From Achromobacter mucicolens (GTDB lineage: Bacteria; Pseudomonadota; Gammaproteobacteria; Burkholderiales; Burkholderiaceae_B): a stretch of DNA of 64,000 nucleotides. Position numbers and translations under genes: made by a program. Within the stretch, counting starts at the first letter, position 1; the number at the start of each line of letters is the position of its first letter. Of the stretch, positions 15,897 through 29,692 are shown one piece after another. The notes under the pieces are model-generated. The model saw only the letters and a program-made list of their open reading frames with translations. It was not told where the DNA came from and ran no database searches. The stretch lies in the NCBI RefSeq assembly GCF_902859725.1, contig NZ_CADIJP010000015.1, forward strand, positions 62,001 through 126,000. The letters are read 5' to 3'.

Positions 15897-16739
15897 CTAC
15901 CACCAGCCGTGGAAGTGGTGGACCGGACCGTGGCCCGAGCCGACCGACAGGCGCTCGGCGTGGCGGATGGCCTCAGTCAGATAGGCCTTGGCGCGCTTGG
16001 CCGACTCTGGTACGTCCCCGATTTGGGGCAGCAGCGCCGCCAGCGCGGCCGACAGCGTGCAGCCGGTGCCGTGGGTGTTGGCGGTGTCGATGCGATGGCC
16101 GGGCAGTTCGATCATGCGGTCGCCGTCGTGCAGCAGATCGATGGTTTCGCTGCCGGGCAGGTGGCCGCCCTTGACCAGCACCCAGCGCTCGCCCGAATGC
16201 GCCAGCTTGTTGCGCAGGCGCTCGGCCACGCGCCGCATTTCCTTGACGGTCTCGACGGGGCGCTCTTCGAGCAGCACGCCGGCCTCTGGAAGGTTGGGCG
16301 TGAGCAGGGTGGTCAGGGGCAGCATGGCTTCGCGCATGGCGCCGACAGCGTCGTTCTCCAGCAGCAGGTCGCCGCTCTTGGCGACCATGACCGGATCCAG
16401 CACGATGTGCGCCGGCGTCCATTTGGCGAGCTTTTCCGCCACGACCTCGATGACCGGGCGCTGGCCCAGCATGCCGATCTTGACCGCGTCGATGCGCACG
16501 TCGCTGAACAGGGTGTCGATCTGCAGGCCGACGAAGGCGGGCGGCACCGGCGAGATGCCCGTGACGCCCTGCGTGTTCTGCGCGGTGAGCGCGGCGATGA
16601 TGGCGCAGCCATACGCGCCCAGCGCGCTCATGGCCTTGACGTCGGCCAGGATGCCGGCGCCGCCGGACGGGTCGACGCCCGCGATGGTCAGCGCGTTGGG
16701 GATGGGACGGCCGCTGGCGGCCGGCTGGCGCGCGTTCAT
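15897..16739 (-). CDS. thiD: Hydroxymethylpyrimidine/phosphomethylpyrimidine kinase ThiD
   Basis: Ribokinase-fold enzyme of 280 residues that phosphorylates HMP and HMP-P to HMP-PP for thiamine synthesis. Family motifs: [18 protein letters not shown] near the N-terminus, the QNTQGVTG substrate segment, [10 protein letters not shown], and the anion-hole motif [15 protein letters not shown] near the C-terminus. Its ATG overlaps the thiG stop by four bases (ATGA). The two genes form a short thiamine operon with a terminator behind it. Confidence 0.95.
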   Translation of the reverse strand: MNARQPAASGRPIPNALTIAGVDPSGGAGILADVKAMSALGAYGCAIIAALTAQNTQGVTGISPVPPAFVGLQIDTLFSDVRIDAVKIGMLGQRPVIEVVAEKLAKWTPAHIVLDPVMVAKSGDLLLENDAVGAMREAMLPLTTLLTPNLPEAGVLLEERPVETVKEMRRVAERLRNKLAHSGERWVLVKGGHLPGSETIDLLHDGDRMIELPGHRIDTANTHGTGCTLSAALAALLPQIGDVPESAKRAKAYLTEAIRHAERLSVGSGHGPVHHFHGWW

Positions 16740-17539
16740 TTGGCGGGACCGCCGGTGATCAGGCCTTCGGTGGGCGAGCTGGGCGCGCCGCTGTACAGCT
16801 TTTTGGGCATGCGGCCGGCCAGGAAGGCTTCGCGGCCGCTTTCCACGCCCTTTTTCATGGCGCTGGCCATCAGGACGGGGTCGCGCGCGGCGGCGATGGC
16901 GGTGTTCATCAGCACGGCGTCGCAGCCCAGTTCCATGGCGATGGCGGCGTCGGACGCGGTGCCCACGCCGGCGTCGACCACGACCGGCACGCGGGCCTGG
17001 TCGATGATGAGGCGCAGGTTCCAGGGATTCAGGATGCCCATGCCCGAGCCGATCAGCGAGGCGAGCGGCATGACGGCCACGGCGCCCATGTCTTCCAGCA
17101 TGCGGCACTGGATGGGATCGTCCGTGCAATAGACCATGACCTTGAAGCCCTCGTCGACCAGCGTCTTGGTGGCCTTGAGCGTTTCGGGCATGTTGGGGAA
17201 CAGGGTGTGCGGGTCGCCCAGCACTTCGAGCTTCACGAGGTCGTGGCCGTCCAGCAGTTCGCGCGCCAGGCGCAGCGTGCGCACGGCGTCGTCGGCGGTG
17301 TAGCAGCCGGCGGTGTTGGGCAGCAGCGTGAACTTGGAGGTGGGGACGTAGTCCAGCAGGTTCGGTTCACCGGCGTTCTGGCCGATGTTGGTGCGGCGGA
17401 TGGCGACGGTGACGATTTCCGTGCCGCTGGCGTCCAGCGCCGCGCGGGTCTGTTCGAAGTCCTTGTACTTGCCGGTTCCGACGAGCAGGCGCGACGAATA
17501 GGCGCGGCCGGCGATGGTGAGCGTGTCTTGTGTGGTCAT
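16736..17539 (-). CDS. thiG: Thiazole synthase ThiG
   Basis: TIM-barrel enzyme of 267 residues that makes the thiazole phosphate moiety of thiamine from DXP, dehydroglycine and ThiS-thiocarboxylate. Motifs: the Schiff-base lysine region LVKLEVLGD, the phosphate-binding GIGTASDA-type loop ([18 protein letters not shown]) and [14 protein letters not shown]. No thiS, thiO or thiC adjoins it, so the sulfur carrier must be encoded elsewhere. No TPP riboswitch was recognised in the 139-base gap upstream. Confidence 0.96.
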   Translation of the reverse strand: MTTQDTLTIAGRAYSSRLLVGTGKYKDFEQTRAALDASGTEIVTVAIRRTNIGQNAGEPNLLDYVPTSKFTLLPNTAGCYTADDAVRTLRLARELLDGHDLVKLEVLGDPHTLFPNMPETLKATKTLVDEGFKVMVYCTDDPIQCRMLEDMGAVAVMPLASLIGSGMGILNPWNLRLIIDQARVPVVVDAGVGTASDAAIAMELGCDAVLMNTAIAAARDPVLMASAMKKGVESGREAFLAGRMPKKLYSGAPSSPTEGLITGGPAK

Positions 17540-17678
17540 GGCGGTGCTTCAAAGGGCGGGCGCGCACGATGCGAGGCCCGCGGGGACTGGCTGACTGATG
17601 CCGAATGATAAAGCAGGACGCAGGATGGCAGGGCGGGGACGCTGGCCGGCGCGTTCCACTAATTGCGGATCGCGCGCG

Positions 17679-18641
17679 TCAGCGCACCCGGTCCAGGTCG
17701 GCGCAGAGGGCCTCGGCCGCGTCGATCAGCCGCGGGCCGGGCCGGTACAGCGCGTCGGCGTCGACGCCGTAGACGTGGCCCTGGCGCGCGGCCGGCAGGC
17801 CCATCGCCTGCCAGGCGGCCAGGTTTGCCTGCGTGTCCTCGGGGCGCGAGATGCCGGCCAGCACGGCCTCGGGCCGGGCCGCCAGCACGCCTTCCAGCGT
17901 GACCTGCGGCGCCACGATGGGCGCCTGGCCGAAGACGTTGACGCCGCCGCACAGCCGCAGCGCATCGCTGACGATGCTGGTGTTGTTCAGGGTGTAGATC
18001 GGGTCCAGGCCCGCCTGCACGAAGACCCGCACCGGGCGCCGGCCGGCATAGCGGGCCTGCAGGGCCGCCAGCCGCGCGCGCATGTCCGCGGCAGCGGCGT
18101 TCGCCACGGGCTCGGTGCCGAACAGCCTGCCCATGCGCTCGACCGCGCCGGGGATGGCGTCCAGCGTCAGCGGATCGCTGTAGAACACGGGCACGCCAAG
18201 CTTGTCCATCACGCGCGCCAGCGGTTCGGCGGCAGACGGTTGCCAGGCGATCAGGAGGTCCGGCCGGGCGGCGGCCACGCGCTCGGCATCGGGCTGCGTG
18301 CCGTCGCCGATGATGGGCAGCGCGCGGGCGGCGGGCGGGTAGTCGCTGCCCAGCACCGTGCCCGCGATGAATCCGCCGGCGCCCGCGGCGTAGACGAGTT
18401 CGGTGGCATGGGGCGCCAGCGTGACGGCGCGCCGGGCGGGCGCCTGCAGCGCGACGGCGCGGCCTCGGTCGTCCTGCACCTGGATGGCTGGCGCGCCGAG
18501 GGCGGGCAGCGCAGACAGCGCCAACGTTGGCGACAACACCAGCGCCAACATCCAGGCCGGCTTCGCACCCCGCTTCGGCGCAAGTTTCTGTACCAACTTC
18601 TGCGCCAGTCCGGCGGTCGTCAGGACGCGGGTCGAGGTCAT
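17679..18641 (-). CDS. btuF: Periplasmic cobalamin-binding protein BtuF-like
   Basis: Class III substrate-binding protein of 320 residues. A basic N-region is followed by a hydrophobic signal or anchor at about 31-49 and then two Rossmann-like lobes. Typical segments are RRAVTLAPHATELVYAAGAG, PDLLIAWQPSA and PEAVLAG. Family and context (btuB and the riboswitch immediately upstream on the same strand) support vitamin B12 rather than iron-siderophore transport. The permease and ATPase genes (btuCD) are not here. Start: ATG at 18641, 103 bases after btuB. Confidence 0.83.
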   Translation of the reverse strand: MTSTRVLTTAGLAQKLVQKLAPKRGAKPAWMLALVLSPTLALSALPALGAPAIQVQDDRGRAVALQAPARRAVTLAPHATELVYAAGAGGFIAGTVLGSDYPPAARALPIIGDGTQPDAERVAAARPDLLIAWQPSAAEPLARVMDKLGVPVFYSDPLTLDAIPGAVERMGRLFGTEPVANAAAADMRARLAALQARYAGRRPVRVFVQAGLDPIYTLNNTSIVSDALRLCGGVNVFGQAPIVAPQVTLEGVLAARPEAVLAGISRPEDTQANLAAWQAMGLPAARQGHVYGVDADALYRPGPRLIDAAEALCADLDRVR

Positions 18642-18744
18642 GCGGCGGCTCCGTCGGGTGGGCATAAACGCGGGACAGGGCCTGCGCGGGATCTGAGCCT
18701 GGCGGAAAGGCGCATGCCGGCAGGCCCTGTCCGCCAGGCGGCAA

Positions 18745-20790
18745 TCAGTAGCGTAGCGTGAGCGACGCGTAGAAGTTGCGGCCGGGAGCGGGGTACAGGC
18801 TGTAGTTGGCGACGGGACCCAGCATTTCGAACGAAGCGTTGCCGCCACGGATGCCGTACGTGGCGTACTGGCGGTCGAAGATGTTGTTCACGCCCACGGC
18901 GCCTTCGATGTTGCGGGTGAACTTGTACGCGAGCTTGGTGTTAAAGAGCACGTACGCATCTAGCTGCTTGTCGAACTGGTTGGCCTGGTCGTTGTCCATG
19001 CGCGACTTGCCCACGTATTGCGCCGACACGTTCCACAGGAATGCGTCGGTGGGGCGCCAGGTGACGGCGGCGTTGGCCAGCCACTTCGGGGCGAGCGGCA
19101 CGGTCTTGCCGGCCAGGTCCACGCCGGCGTAGGTGCCGGAGCGGAACTGCGCCTGCATCCACGTCACGTTGGCGTCCAGGCTCACGCTGCTGGACAGGGC
19201 GGTGTGGCCTTCCAGTTCGACGCCTTGGCGGCGGGTCGGATCCAGGTTGGTGTTGGCGCCGGTGCCCGGGCCCCACAGACCATCGGCCAGCGGGTTGTAC
19301 TGGATCTCGTTGGTCAGGTCATAGCGGAAGTACGACAGGCGCGCGCTGCTGGATGCCGACTGCCACGTGACGCCGATTTCCTTGTCGGTGGAGGTCTGCG
19401 GCGCCAGCGGCGACTGGACCGACAGCAGTTCGTCGGCGTTCGGCAGGCGGAAGCTGCGGCCGATCTTGCCATACACGCCGAAGCCGCTGGCCAGATCCTG
19501 GCGCACGCCCAACTGCCAGGCGGTCAGGTGGTTGCTGCGGTCGGACGCCGTGCCGGAACCCGAAATCACTTCCAGGTCGTCGGATGCGTACTGGCGGCGC
19601 ACGCCCGCCGTGATGTAGGTGCTGTCGGTGGCGCGGATCTGGCCTTCGGCAAAGAGGCCGTACTGGTGCTGGCGCGATTGCCACTTCGAGGGCTCGAAGT
19701 CGTAGTAGGCATTCTGGTCGGCGGTGGTCTTGGCTTCCTGCGCGTCCGCGCCGAAGACGACGCTGTGGCCGCCGTTGATCGGCAGGCGGTAGCGCACGCT
19801 GGCGATGTTCTCTTCGAGCTTCTGGTCGCGCAGCGTGTCGCCGAAACCGTCATAGGTCAGGCCGCTGAGCTTCTTTTCGCGGGTCGACAGGTCCGAGTAC
19901 AGGACACCGGCGCCGATGGCCTGTTCGAGCTGCAGGCCGAACGTGGTGGTGGTGGTCTTGACGTAGTCGACGTCGTTCTTGGCGCCACGCGGATCGTCCT
20001 GGAACTCGTTCACGCCGGTGAACGGGTTGATGGTGCGCGGGCCGGGCAGTTCCAGCTTCTGCGTGGTGGTGCGGCCGTACAGGCGGATCGAGCCGTCGTC
20101 GTGGCGGAACGTGATGCCGCCGCCGCCGCCCTCGCGGCGCTCGCCGCTGTTGTCGCGGTAGCCGTCGCTGTGCAGCGACTGCATGTAGGCGTCCACGCCC
20201 ACCTTCTCGTTGTTCATCGAGACGGCGGCGTCGTACTGGCGCAGGCCGTAGCTGCCGAAGGTGGCGGTGGCGCGGGCGGTCACCGGTTCCTTCGTGAAAT
20301 CGGACTTGGTGATGATGTTGATCACGCCGCCGGTCGTGCCGCCGCCGTATTGCACGGAGCCGCTGCCGCGCACGATTTCGATGCGGTCGACCTGGTCCAG
20401 CGGCACCACGCCCAGGCTGGGCGCCGACAGGTCGTTGGTGTTCTGCTTGACGCCGTCGATCAGGATCAGCGTGTTGCTTGCGCCGGTGATGCCGAAGCCG
20501 CGCAGGTCCACGATGGCGTTGTCGCTGGAGCTGGTGGTGTTGATCAGGTTGATGCCGGACTGCGTGGACAGCAGGTCCTGCATGGTGCGGGCGCTGCTGG
20601 CCGCGATGTCCTCGGCGGTGATGACCGAGATCGACACCGGCAGCGTGCGGCCGTCGGTGGGCACGCGTTGCGCGGTGACGGTGATGCTGTCCAGTTCGGG
20701 GGCGGGGGAAGCGGTCTGCTGGGCGGCGGCAATGGCCGGAGCGGTACAGAGCAAGGCGCCGGCGTAGCGCCGGATGGAGCGGGCTTTCAT
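18745..20790 (-). CDS. btuB: TonB-dependent outer-membrane cobalamin receptor BtuB-like
   Basis: TonB-dependent receptor of 681 residues. A signal peptide ends near AIAAAQ, followed by a TonB box (DSITVTAQ, about 34-41). The plug domain contains IVDLRGFGITG and the EIVRGSGSVQYGGGTTGGVINI motif, then a 22-strand barrel ending in the aromatic terminus LTLRY. A cobalamin riboswitch precedes the gene and btuF follows, giving a B12 uptake operon. The siderophore-receptor alternative is unlikely because of the riboswitch. Confidence 0.88.
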   Translation of the reverse strand: MKARSIRRYAGALLCTAPAIAAAQQTASPAPELDSITVTAQRVPTDGRTLPVSISVITAEDIAASSARTMQDLLSTQSGINLINTTSSSDNAIVDLRGFGITGASNTLILIDGVKQNTNDLSAPSLGVVPLDQVDRIEIVRGSGSVQYGGGTTGGVINIITKSDFTKEPVTARATATFGSYGLRQYDAAVSMNNEKVGVDAYMQSLHSDGYRDNSGERREGGGGGITFRHDDGSIRLYGRTTTQKLELPGPRTINPFTGVNEFQDDPRGAKNDVDYVKTTTTTFGLQLEQAIGAGVLYSDLSTREKKLSGLTYDGFGDTLRDQKLEENIASVRYRLPINGGHSVVFGADAQEAKTTADQNAYYDFEPSKWQSRQHQYGLFAEGQIRATDSTYITAGVRRQYASDDLEVISGSGTASDRSNHLTAWQLGVRQDLASGFGVYGKIGRSFRLPNADELLSVQSPLAPQTSTDKEIGVTWQSASSSARLSYFRYDLTNEIQYNPLADGLWGPGTGANTNLDPTRRQGVELEGHTALSSSVSLDANVTWMQAQFRSGTYAGVDLAGKTVPLAPKWLANAAVTWRPTDAFLWNVSAQYVGKSRMDNDQANQFDKQLDAYVLFNTKLAYKFTRNIEGAVGVNNIFDRQYATYGIRGGNASFEMLGPVANYSLYPAPGRNFYASLTLRY

Positions 20791-20879
20791 CTACATAACC
20801 TCGAAGCGACCCGCGACCCCGCAGGCCATTCACGATGGGGAGAATGCCCGCGCGCCGGGCGGGCCGAAAGGCCGCGGGG

Positions 20880-21060
20880 CGGGGAACAGGCATCCTGGCG
20901 AGCGAACAGGCCGGTATCGGGCTGCCATGGGCGCGGATGCGCGCATGGGGACCGTTGCGGGGGCAGCACAGGCTGGACTTGGCGGGGGCAGCTGCGGCGG
21001 CCTTGTGGGCGGCGCGGCGCCCGTTGGCGGCGTCTTCCTGTTTCCCGTTTACCTTTCGCA
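20880..21060 (-). promoter_or_regulatory. Cobalamin (B12) riboswitch upstream of btuB
   Basis: Read on the minus strand, three conserved parts occur in order: AACGGGAAACAGG (complement of 21037-21049), CTGCCCCCGCAACGGT (complement of 20951-20966) and a B12 box GCCAGGATGCCTG (complement of 20887-20899). These match the cobalamin aptamer consensus in order and spacing. A GGCC-TTTC-GGCC hairpin just downstream (about 20860-20876) could be part of the expression platform. It should lower btuB-btuF expression when cobalamin is plentiful. The divergent metH is not under it. This leader is the main content of the 455-base gap 20791-21245; no gene was seen there. Confidence 0.87.
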
Positions 21061-21245
21061 CGCGGCGGGCAAGTGTTGCGTCCTTGCCCACCCTGTTGCG
21101 CCGAAAGCACCGGTTCGGGGCCGAAACTGTATCACCGCGAGGCGCGGGAAGGCCCATTTTGTTACGATCAGGGCTTGTTTTTTCAGCGTTTTTCGCTTTT
21201 TAGCCACAACCGCGCTGCCGTGGCCAACTCAATTTGGACCTGATC

Positions 21246-25019
<3,774 letters not shown>

Positions 25020-25062
25020 CGCGCCGGTCTACCGCTGAGTCCGAGGCGGGAGCTGGCTGGGG

Positions 25063-26517
25063 CTAAGGCTGGAACTGGGGCGCCGCGATGCGCCCCAGAA
25101 TCTTTTCGACGGCCACGCCGATCGCGAGCACCTTGCGGTCCTCGCCCGGCAGGCCATCGATCTCCAATCCCACCGGCAGACCCTGCGCCGACAGCCCGGC
25201 CGGCACGCTCAGGCCGGGCAGGCCCGCGTTGCTGCCCGGATCCACGTTGCGCGCCAGGCGCGCGAAGGTTTCGAAGCCGCTGGCCTCGGGCGTGGCCGCG
25301 GGCGGCGGGACGGGCACGGTCGGAAACAGCAGGCCGTCCAGCGCGTGTTCCTTGAAAGCGCGGCGATAGACGTCGATGAGTTCGCGCCGGCCGCTTGCGA
25401 TGGCATGTTCGTAGAGCGGTTGCAGTGGCAGCACCTGGCCGTCCGGCGTGGGCAGCACGCCCGGCACGATCAGGTTGTCAAAGATGCCTTTCACATCCGG
25501 GCTGGAAATCTGCGCGACCACCTCGTCAAAGCTCACGCCCACGTGATACCGCGCCAGATAGGCCGTCAGGTCGGGCTTCTGCTCAAACAGGCATAGTGGC
25601 ATGCCCACCGCGGCGTTGGCAGCCGGAAGGTCCGGCATCTCCAAATCCACCAGCGTCACGCCGGCCCCGCGCAGCCGGTCCAATGCGGCTTCGGCCACCG
25701 TCCGGACTTCGGGGTCCAGGTCGGCCCAGAAATAGCCGGCCAACCCCAGGCGGATGTTTGCGGGGGGCAGGGGTGTCAGCGGCTCGGTCTGGCCCGTGAG
25801 CACCGCATCCAGCACGACGATGTCGGCCATGCCGTTGGCGATGGGCCCGGGCGTGTCACGCGTGTGCGAAATGGGCGTGATGCCCGCGCCGTCGTAGCGG
25901 CCCACGGAGGGACGAAAGCCTGCCGATCCATTCACTGAGGCGGGCAGGCGCACCGAGGCGCCGGTATCGGTGCCCAGCGCGGCTGGCGCCAGCCGCGCGC
26001 CCACCGCCGCACCGCTGCCCGACGACGAGCCGCCGGCGATCAGGCGCGCGTCATAGGCGTTGCGCGTGCCCTCGCCATCCGGTCCCGGAAAGGCGGTGTT
26101 GTAGCCGGACACCCCGAACGCCAGTTCATGCATGTTGGTCTTGCCCAGGATGACGGCGCCGGCTTCGCGCAACCGCTGCACGACGGGCGCGTCCTCGGCG
26201 GGACGGAAGTCCTTGAGCGCGGGCGTGCCGGCCGTGTTCGGCAGCCCGGCGACGTGGATGTTGTCCTTGATGGCGATGGGCACGCCGCCCAGCGGGCCGT
26301 TGCCGGGCGCCGCATCGTAGGCGCGCGCCTGCGCCAGGGCGCCGTCGCGGTCGACGGTGATGAATGCGTTCAGGTCCTGGCGGGCGTCGATGCGGTCCAG
26401 GCAGGCCTCGGTCAGCGCAACGCTGGTGAGGCGGCCCTCGCGGATGCGGGTTGCCGCCTCGGTGACGGTCAGGTCCGCCAGGTCGGCGGGCAAGGGCTGG
26501 TCGGTCGGGCTGGGCAT
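25063..26517 (-). CDS. Amidase (amidase-signature family)
   Basis: Amidase of 484 residues. The Ser-cis-Ser-Lys triad is visible as Lys in [10 protein letters not shown], the Gly/Ser-rich signature [12 protein letters not shown] and [11 protein letters not shown]. The AS family hydrolyses carbon-nitrogen amide bonds; similarity in general form to indoleacetamide hydrolase and mandelamide hydrolase does not fix the substrate. Start: ATG at 26517 with AAGGAA ten bases upstream. It is divergent from the GntR-regulated sugar-acid operon and may share its operator region. A second, different amidase lies at 56592-58010. Confidence 0.85.
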   Translation of the reverse strand: MPSPTDQPLPADLADLTVTEAATRIREGRLTSVALTEACLDRIDARQDLNAFITVDRDGALAQARAYDAAPGNGPLGGVPIAIKDNIHVAGLPNTAGTPALKDFRPAEDAPVVQRLREAGAVILGKTNMHELAFGVSGYNTAFPGPDGEGTRNAYDARLIAGGSSSGSGAAVGARLAPAALGTDTGASVRLPASVNGSAGFRPSVGRYDGAGITPISHTRDTPGPIANGMADIVVLDAVLTGQTEPLTPLPPANIRLGLAGYFWADLDPEVRTVAEAALDRLRGAGVTLVDLEMPDLPAANAAVGMPLCLFEQKPDLTAYLARYHVGVSFDEVVAQISSPDVKGIFDNLIVPGVLPTPDGQVLPLQPLYEHAIASGRRELIDVYRRAFKEHALDGLLFPTVPVPPPAATPEASGFETFARLARNVDPGSNAGLPGLSVPAGLSAQGLPVGLEIDGLPGEDRKVLAIGVAVEKILGRIAAPQFQP

Positions 26518-26622
26518 GGCGCTTATTCCTTGGCTGTCGGTCGATCCGTATCTATACAGGGGTGGCGCGGGGGCTGTCGAGAGGTCTGCCGCGCCGCGCG
26601 TAGTGGAAAACCACGATGGCGA

Positions 26623-26658
26623 AAATTGGTGGACCAAATACGATTTGGTCAGACCAAT
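26623..26658. promoter_or_regulatory. Two UxuR/ExuR-like operators in the amidase/GntR divergent gap
   Basis: Two near-palindromes sit just before the GntR ATG: TTGGT-GG-ACCAA (26626-26637) and TTGGT-CAG-ACCAA (26645-26657), each extended by A/T. Their centres are about 20 bp apart, two helical turns. They match the TTGGTATACCAA core of E. coli UxuR/ExuR boxes, which fits a FadR-family regulator controlling hexuronate genes. Autoregulation is likely. Confidence 0.75.
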
Positions 26659-26668
26659 TCAGGACGCC

Positions 26669-27391
26669 ATGCCGTTGTACTCGCTAGCCAAACCCGAGGT
26701 TGCCTCCAGCCGCTCCGCGCCCGACCGCGGTTACCTGCGGCTGGCCGCGCAGATCCATGCGCTGGTGGCGCAGGGCGAATTTGCCGCCGGCCAGCGGCTG
26801 CCGGCTGAACGCGCGCTGGCCGAGCGCTTTGACGTCAGCCGCACGTCCGTGCGCGAGGCCATCATTGCGTTGGAACTGCAGGGCGTGGTGGAGGTGCGGG
26901 GCGGTTCGGGCATCTACGTCTGCGAGCCGGATGCGAGCCGGCCGCCCACGATGCCGGAGGCGGGCGCCGGCCCCTTCGAACTGCTGCGCGCGCGCTGCCT
27001 GATCGAATCCGAGATCGCCGCGCTGGCGGCCACCACCCGTACTGACGGGGACCTGGACCGCATTTTCGAGGCGCTGACGGCCATGCGCGACCGGATGACG
27101 GACAAGGACGCCAACGCCGAGGCCGACCGCCGCTTTCACCTGGGCATCGCCCAATCCACGGGCAACAGCGTGCTGCTGGCGACGGTGACTTCGATGTGGG
27201 ACCAGGCGCGCGGCCCGGTCTGGGAAAAGATGGAACAGCATTTCCATACGCAGGCGTTGCGCCAGGCGTCCCAGGCCGATCACCAGCGCATCTTCGGCGC
27301 GCTGGTGGCCCGCGACGCGCGGCAGGCGCGGCAGGCGATGCACGATCACCTGGAACGGGTGATTGGCGAATTTGCACAAGGGTGGCGCTGA
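26669..27391 (+). CDS. GntR/FadR-family (FCD) transcriptional regulator
   Basis: Regulator of 240 residues. The N-terminal winged helix-turn-helix contains LPAERALAERFDVSRTSVRE (about 44-63), and a C-terminal all-helical FCD ligand domain follows (LLRARCLIESEIAALAA; ADRRFHLGIAQSTGN). ExuR, UxuR and LldR belong to this group. Start: ATG at 26669 with AGGA six bases upstream, just after the two operators. It overlaps the next gene by one base (TGATG), so it is the first gene of the operon. The inducer is inferred to be a hexuronate such as D-fructuronate. Confidence 0.88.
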   Translation: MPLYSLAKPEVASSRSAPDRGYLRLAAQIHALVAQGEFAAGQRLPAERALAERFDVSRTSVREAIIALELQGVVEVRGGSGIYVCEPDASRPPTMPEAGAGPFELLRARCLIESEIAALAATTRTDGDLDRIFEALTAMRDRMTDKDANAEADRRFHLGIAQSTGNSVLLATVTSMWDQARGPVWEKMEQHFHTQALRQASQADHQRIFGALVARDARQARQAMHDHLERVIGEFAQGWR

Positions 27392-28428
27392 TGCTCAATT
27401 GCATGATCCACGGGGCGCAAGACCTGCGCCTGGACACCTCCGATTCGCAGCCCTTGGGGCCGTCGCAGGTGCGTGTCGGCGTCAAGGCCGTCGGCATCTG
27501 CGGGTCGGACCTGCATTACTTCCGGCACGGCCGGGTGGGGGATTTTGTCATCTGTGAACCGCTGACGCCGGGGCACGAGGCGTCCGGGCAGGTGCTGGAG
27601 GTGGGTGCGGACGTGACGGCCGTCAAGCCGGGCGACCGCGTCGCCCTGGATCCGGCACGCACGTGCGGCGTGTGCCGCTATTGCCGGCAGGGCGATTCCA
27701 ATCATTGCGAGGCCGTGCATTTCTTCGGCAGCGCCAGCCGCTATCCGCACATGCAGGGCGCGATGCGCGAAGAGGTGGTGGTGCAAGAGGGGCAATGCGT
27801 GCCGGTGCCGGATTCGCTGTCCTTCGAACTGGCCGCGTTTGGCGAACCGCTGGCAGTGGCGTTGCACGCGGTGCGCAGCGCGGGTTCGCTGCTGGGCAAG
27901 ACGGCCATGGTGGTGGGGGCGGGCCCCATCGGCGCGCTGATTCTGATGGCGGCGCGGCTGGCAGGCGCCAGCCGGGTCATCGTGGTGGACATCGTGGACC
28001 AGACGCTGGCAGCGTGCGCGCGCGTGGGCGCGTCGCAAACCATCAACGCTGCCACGGACCCGGGCGCGCTGGACGCGCTGGCGGCGGGCAAGGGATCGGT
28101 GGACGTGTGCTTCGAGGCGTCGGGCAGCTACGCGGGACTGGCAAGCTGCCTGCGCGCGGCGCGTCCGCGCGGCGTTGTCGTCACGGTGGGCACGCTGTCC
28201 GGCAGCAGCGAGGCGTGCCCCTTGAACCAGATCATGGTCAAGAGCCTGACGTGCGTCGGCAGCTTCCGATTTGTGAACGAATACGCGATGGCCGTGGATT
28301 GCCTGGCGCGCGGCCTGATCGATGTGTCGCCGCTGCTGACGGCGGCCGTGCCGGTTGCGCGCGTGCACGACGCCTTCGCGCTGGCGGGCGACCGCAACCA
28401 GGCGATGAAAGTGATGGTGATGTTCTGA
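27391..28428 (+). CDS. Zinc-dependent polyol/aldonate dehydrogenase (L-idonate or L-gulonate 5-dehydrogenase type)
   Basis: Medium-chain dehydrogenase of 345 residues. Catalytic zinc ligands are in GICGSDLHYF and TPGHEASG. The four-cysteine structural zinc site is CGVCRYCRQGDSNHC, and the Rossmann NAD(P) motif is VVGAGPIGALI. It resembles L-idonate 5-dehydrogenase and the E. coli RspB group. Between the FCD regulator and manD-uxuB it most plausibly oxidises L-gulonate (or L-idonate) at C5 to a 5-keto acid that UxuB reduces. It is translationally coupled to the regulator. Confidence 0.82.
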   Translation: MLNCMIHGAQDLRLDTSDSQPLGPSQVRVGVKAVGICGSDLHYFRHGRVGDFVICEPLTPGHEASGQVLEVGADVTAVKPGDRVALDPARTCGVCRYCRQGDSNHCEAVHFFGSASRYPHMQGAMREEVVVQEGQCVPVPDSLSFELAAFGEPLAVALHAVRSAGSLLGKTAMVVGAGPIGALILMAARLAGASRVIVVDIVDQTLAACARVGASQTINAATDPGALDALAAGKGSVDVCFEASGSYAGLASCLRAARPRGVVVTVGTLSGSSEACPLNQIMVKSLTCVGSFRFVNEYAMAVDCLARGLIDVSPLLTAAVPVARVHDAFALAGDRNQAMKVMVMF

Positions 28429-28480
28429 TCCCGCGGCCGCCCCGCGCGGCCGTCCCTCTCTCCTGTAGCCGGAAGCCACG

Positions 28481-29692
28481 ATGAAGATTACGAATGCACG
28501 CGTGATTGTCTGTTGTCCGGGCCGCAACTTCGTGACCCTGAAGATCGAAACCGACCAGGGCCTGACCGGCATCGGCGACGCGACGCTGAACGGGCGCGAG
28601 CTGGCGGTGGCGGCCTACCTGACCGAGCATGTCATCCCGTGCCTGATCGGGCGCGACGCGCATCAGATCGAGGACATCTGGCAGTACCTGTACAAGGGCG
28701 CGTATTGGCGGCGCGGGCCGGTCACCATGACCGCCATCGCGGGCGTGGACACGGCGCTGTGGGACCTGAAGGCCAAGGCTGCCGGCATGCCGCTGTACCA
28801 GCTTCTGGGCGGCAAGAGCCGCAGCGGCGTGATGGTCTACGGCCACGCCAACGGTTCGGACATCGAGCACACCGTGGACGAAGTGCTGCGCTACGCCGAC
28901 ATGGGTTATCGCGCCATCCGCGCGCAGAGCGGCGTGCCGGGGTTGGAGAAGGTGTACGGCGTGGGCCGGGGCACGTTGTTCTACGAGCCCGCCGACGCGG
29001 ACCTGCCCAGCGAGCATGACTGGTCCACCGAAAAGTATCTGCGCCACGCGCCGCAGCTGTTCGAACGCATCCGCGAGAAGCTGGGTTTCGAGCACCATCT
29101 GCTGCACGACGTGCATCACCGGCTGACCCCCATCGAGGCCGCGCGCCTGGGCAAGTCGCTGGAACCTTACAGCCTGTTCTGGATGGAAGACGCCACGCCC
29201 GCTGAAAACCAGGAGGCGTTCCGGCTGATCCGCCAGCACACCACCACGCCGCTGGCGGTGGGCGAAGTTTTCAACACGATCTGGGACTGCAAGGATCTGG
29301 TGCAGAACCAGCTTATCGACTATATCCGCACCACGGTCGTCCACGCGGGCGGCATCACGCATCTGCGCCGCATTGCCGACATGGCCTCGCTCTACCAGGT
29401 GCGCACCGGCTGCCACGGCGCCACGGACCTGTCGCCGGTCTGCATGGGCGCGGCGTTGCACTTTGATCTGTGGGTGCCGAATTTCGGCATCCAGGAGTAC
29501 ATGCGGCATACCGACGAAACGGATGCCGTCTTCCCGCACGCCTACACGTTCGAGCAGGGCATGCTGTATCCGGGCGAGGCCCCGGGCCACGGCGTCGATA
29601 TCGACGAGAAGCTGGCGGCGCGGTACCCCTATCAGCGCGCGTACCTGCCCGTGAACCGGTTGCAGCACGACGGCACGCTATGGAACTGGTAG
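28481..29692 (+). CDS. manD: D-mannonate dehydratase, enolase superfamily (ManD/RspA)
   Basis: Enolase-superfamily dehydratase of 403 residues in the ManD subgroup, converting D-mannonate to 2-keto-3-deoxy-D-gluconate. The N-terminal capping domain is followed by a barrel with metal ligands in [10 protein letters not shown] (Asp), WMEDATPAE (Glu) and GEVFNTIWD (Glu). [19 protein letters not shown] and the [12 protein letters not shown]-like C-terminus (here [18 protein letters not shown]) are hallmarks of ManD/RspA. Some ManD-like proteins dehydrate D-gluconate or have low activity; the uxuB neighbour favours D-mannonate. It overlaps uxuB by 13 bases. Confidence 0.9.
   Translation: MKITNARVIVCCPGRNFVTLKIETDQGLTGIGDATLNGRELAVAAYLTEHVIPCLIGRDAHQIEDIWQYLYKGAYWRRGPVTMTAIAGVDTALWDLKAKAAGMPLYQLLGGKSRSGVMVYGHANGSDIEHTVDEVLRYADMGYRAIRAQSGVPGLEKVYGVGRGTLFYEPADADLPSEHDWSTEKYLRHAPQLFERIREKLGFEHHLLHDVHHRLTPIEAARLGKSLEPYSLFWMEDATPAENQEAFRLIRQHTTTPLAVGEVFNTIWDCKDLVQNQLIDYIRTTVVHAGGITHLRRIADMASLYQVRTGCHGATDLSPVCMGAALHFDLWVPNFGIQEYMRHTDETDAVFPHAYTFEQGMLYPGEAPGHGVDIDEKLAARYPYQRAYLPVNRLQHDGTLWNW

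Noticed and set aside
17540-17678. TPP riboswitch upstream of thiG
   Set aside because: Neither the CTGAGA nor the conserved second half of the thi-box could be found on the minus strand.
21100-21245. Second cobalamin or SAM riboswitch for metH
   Set aside because: No aptamer motif on the plus strand; only the minus-strand cobalamin aptamer is convincing.
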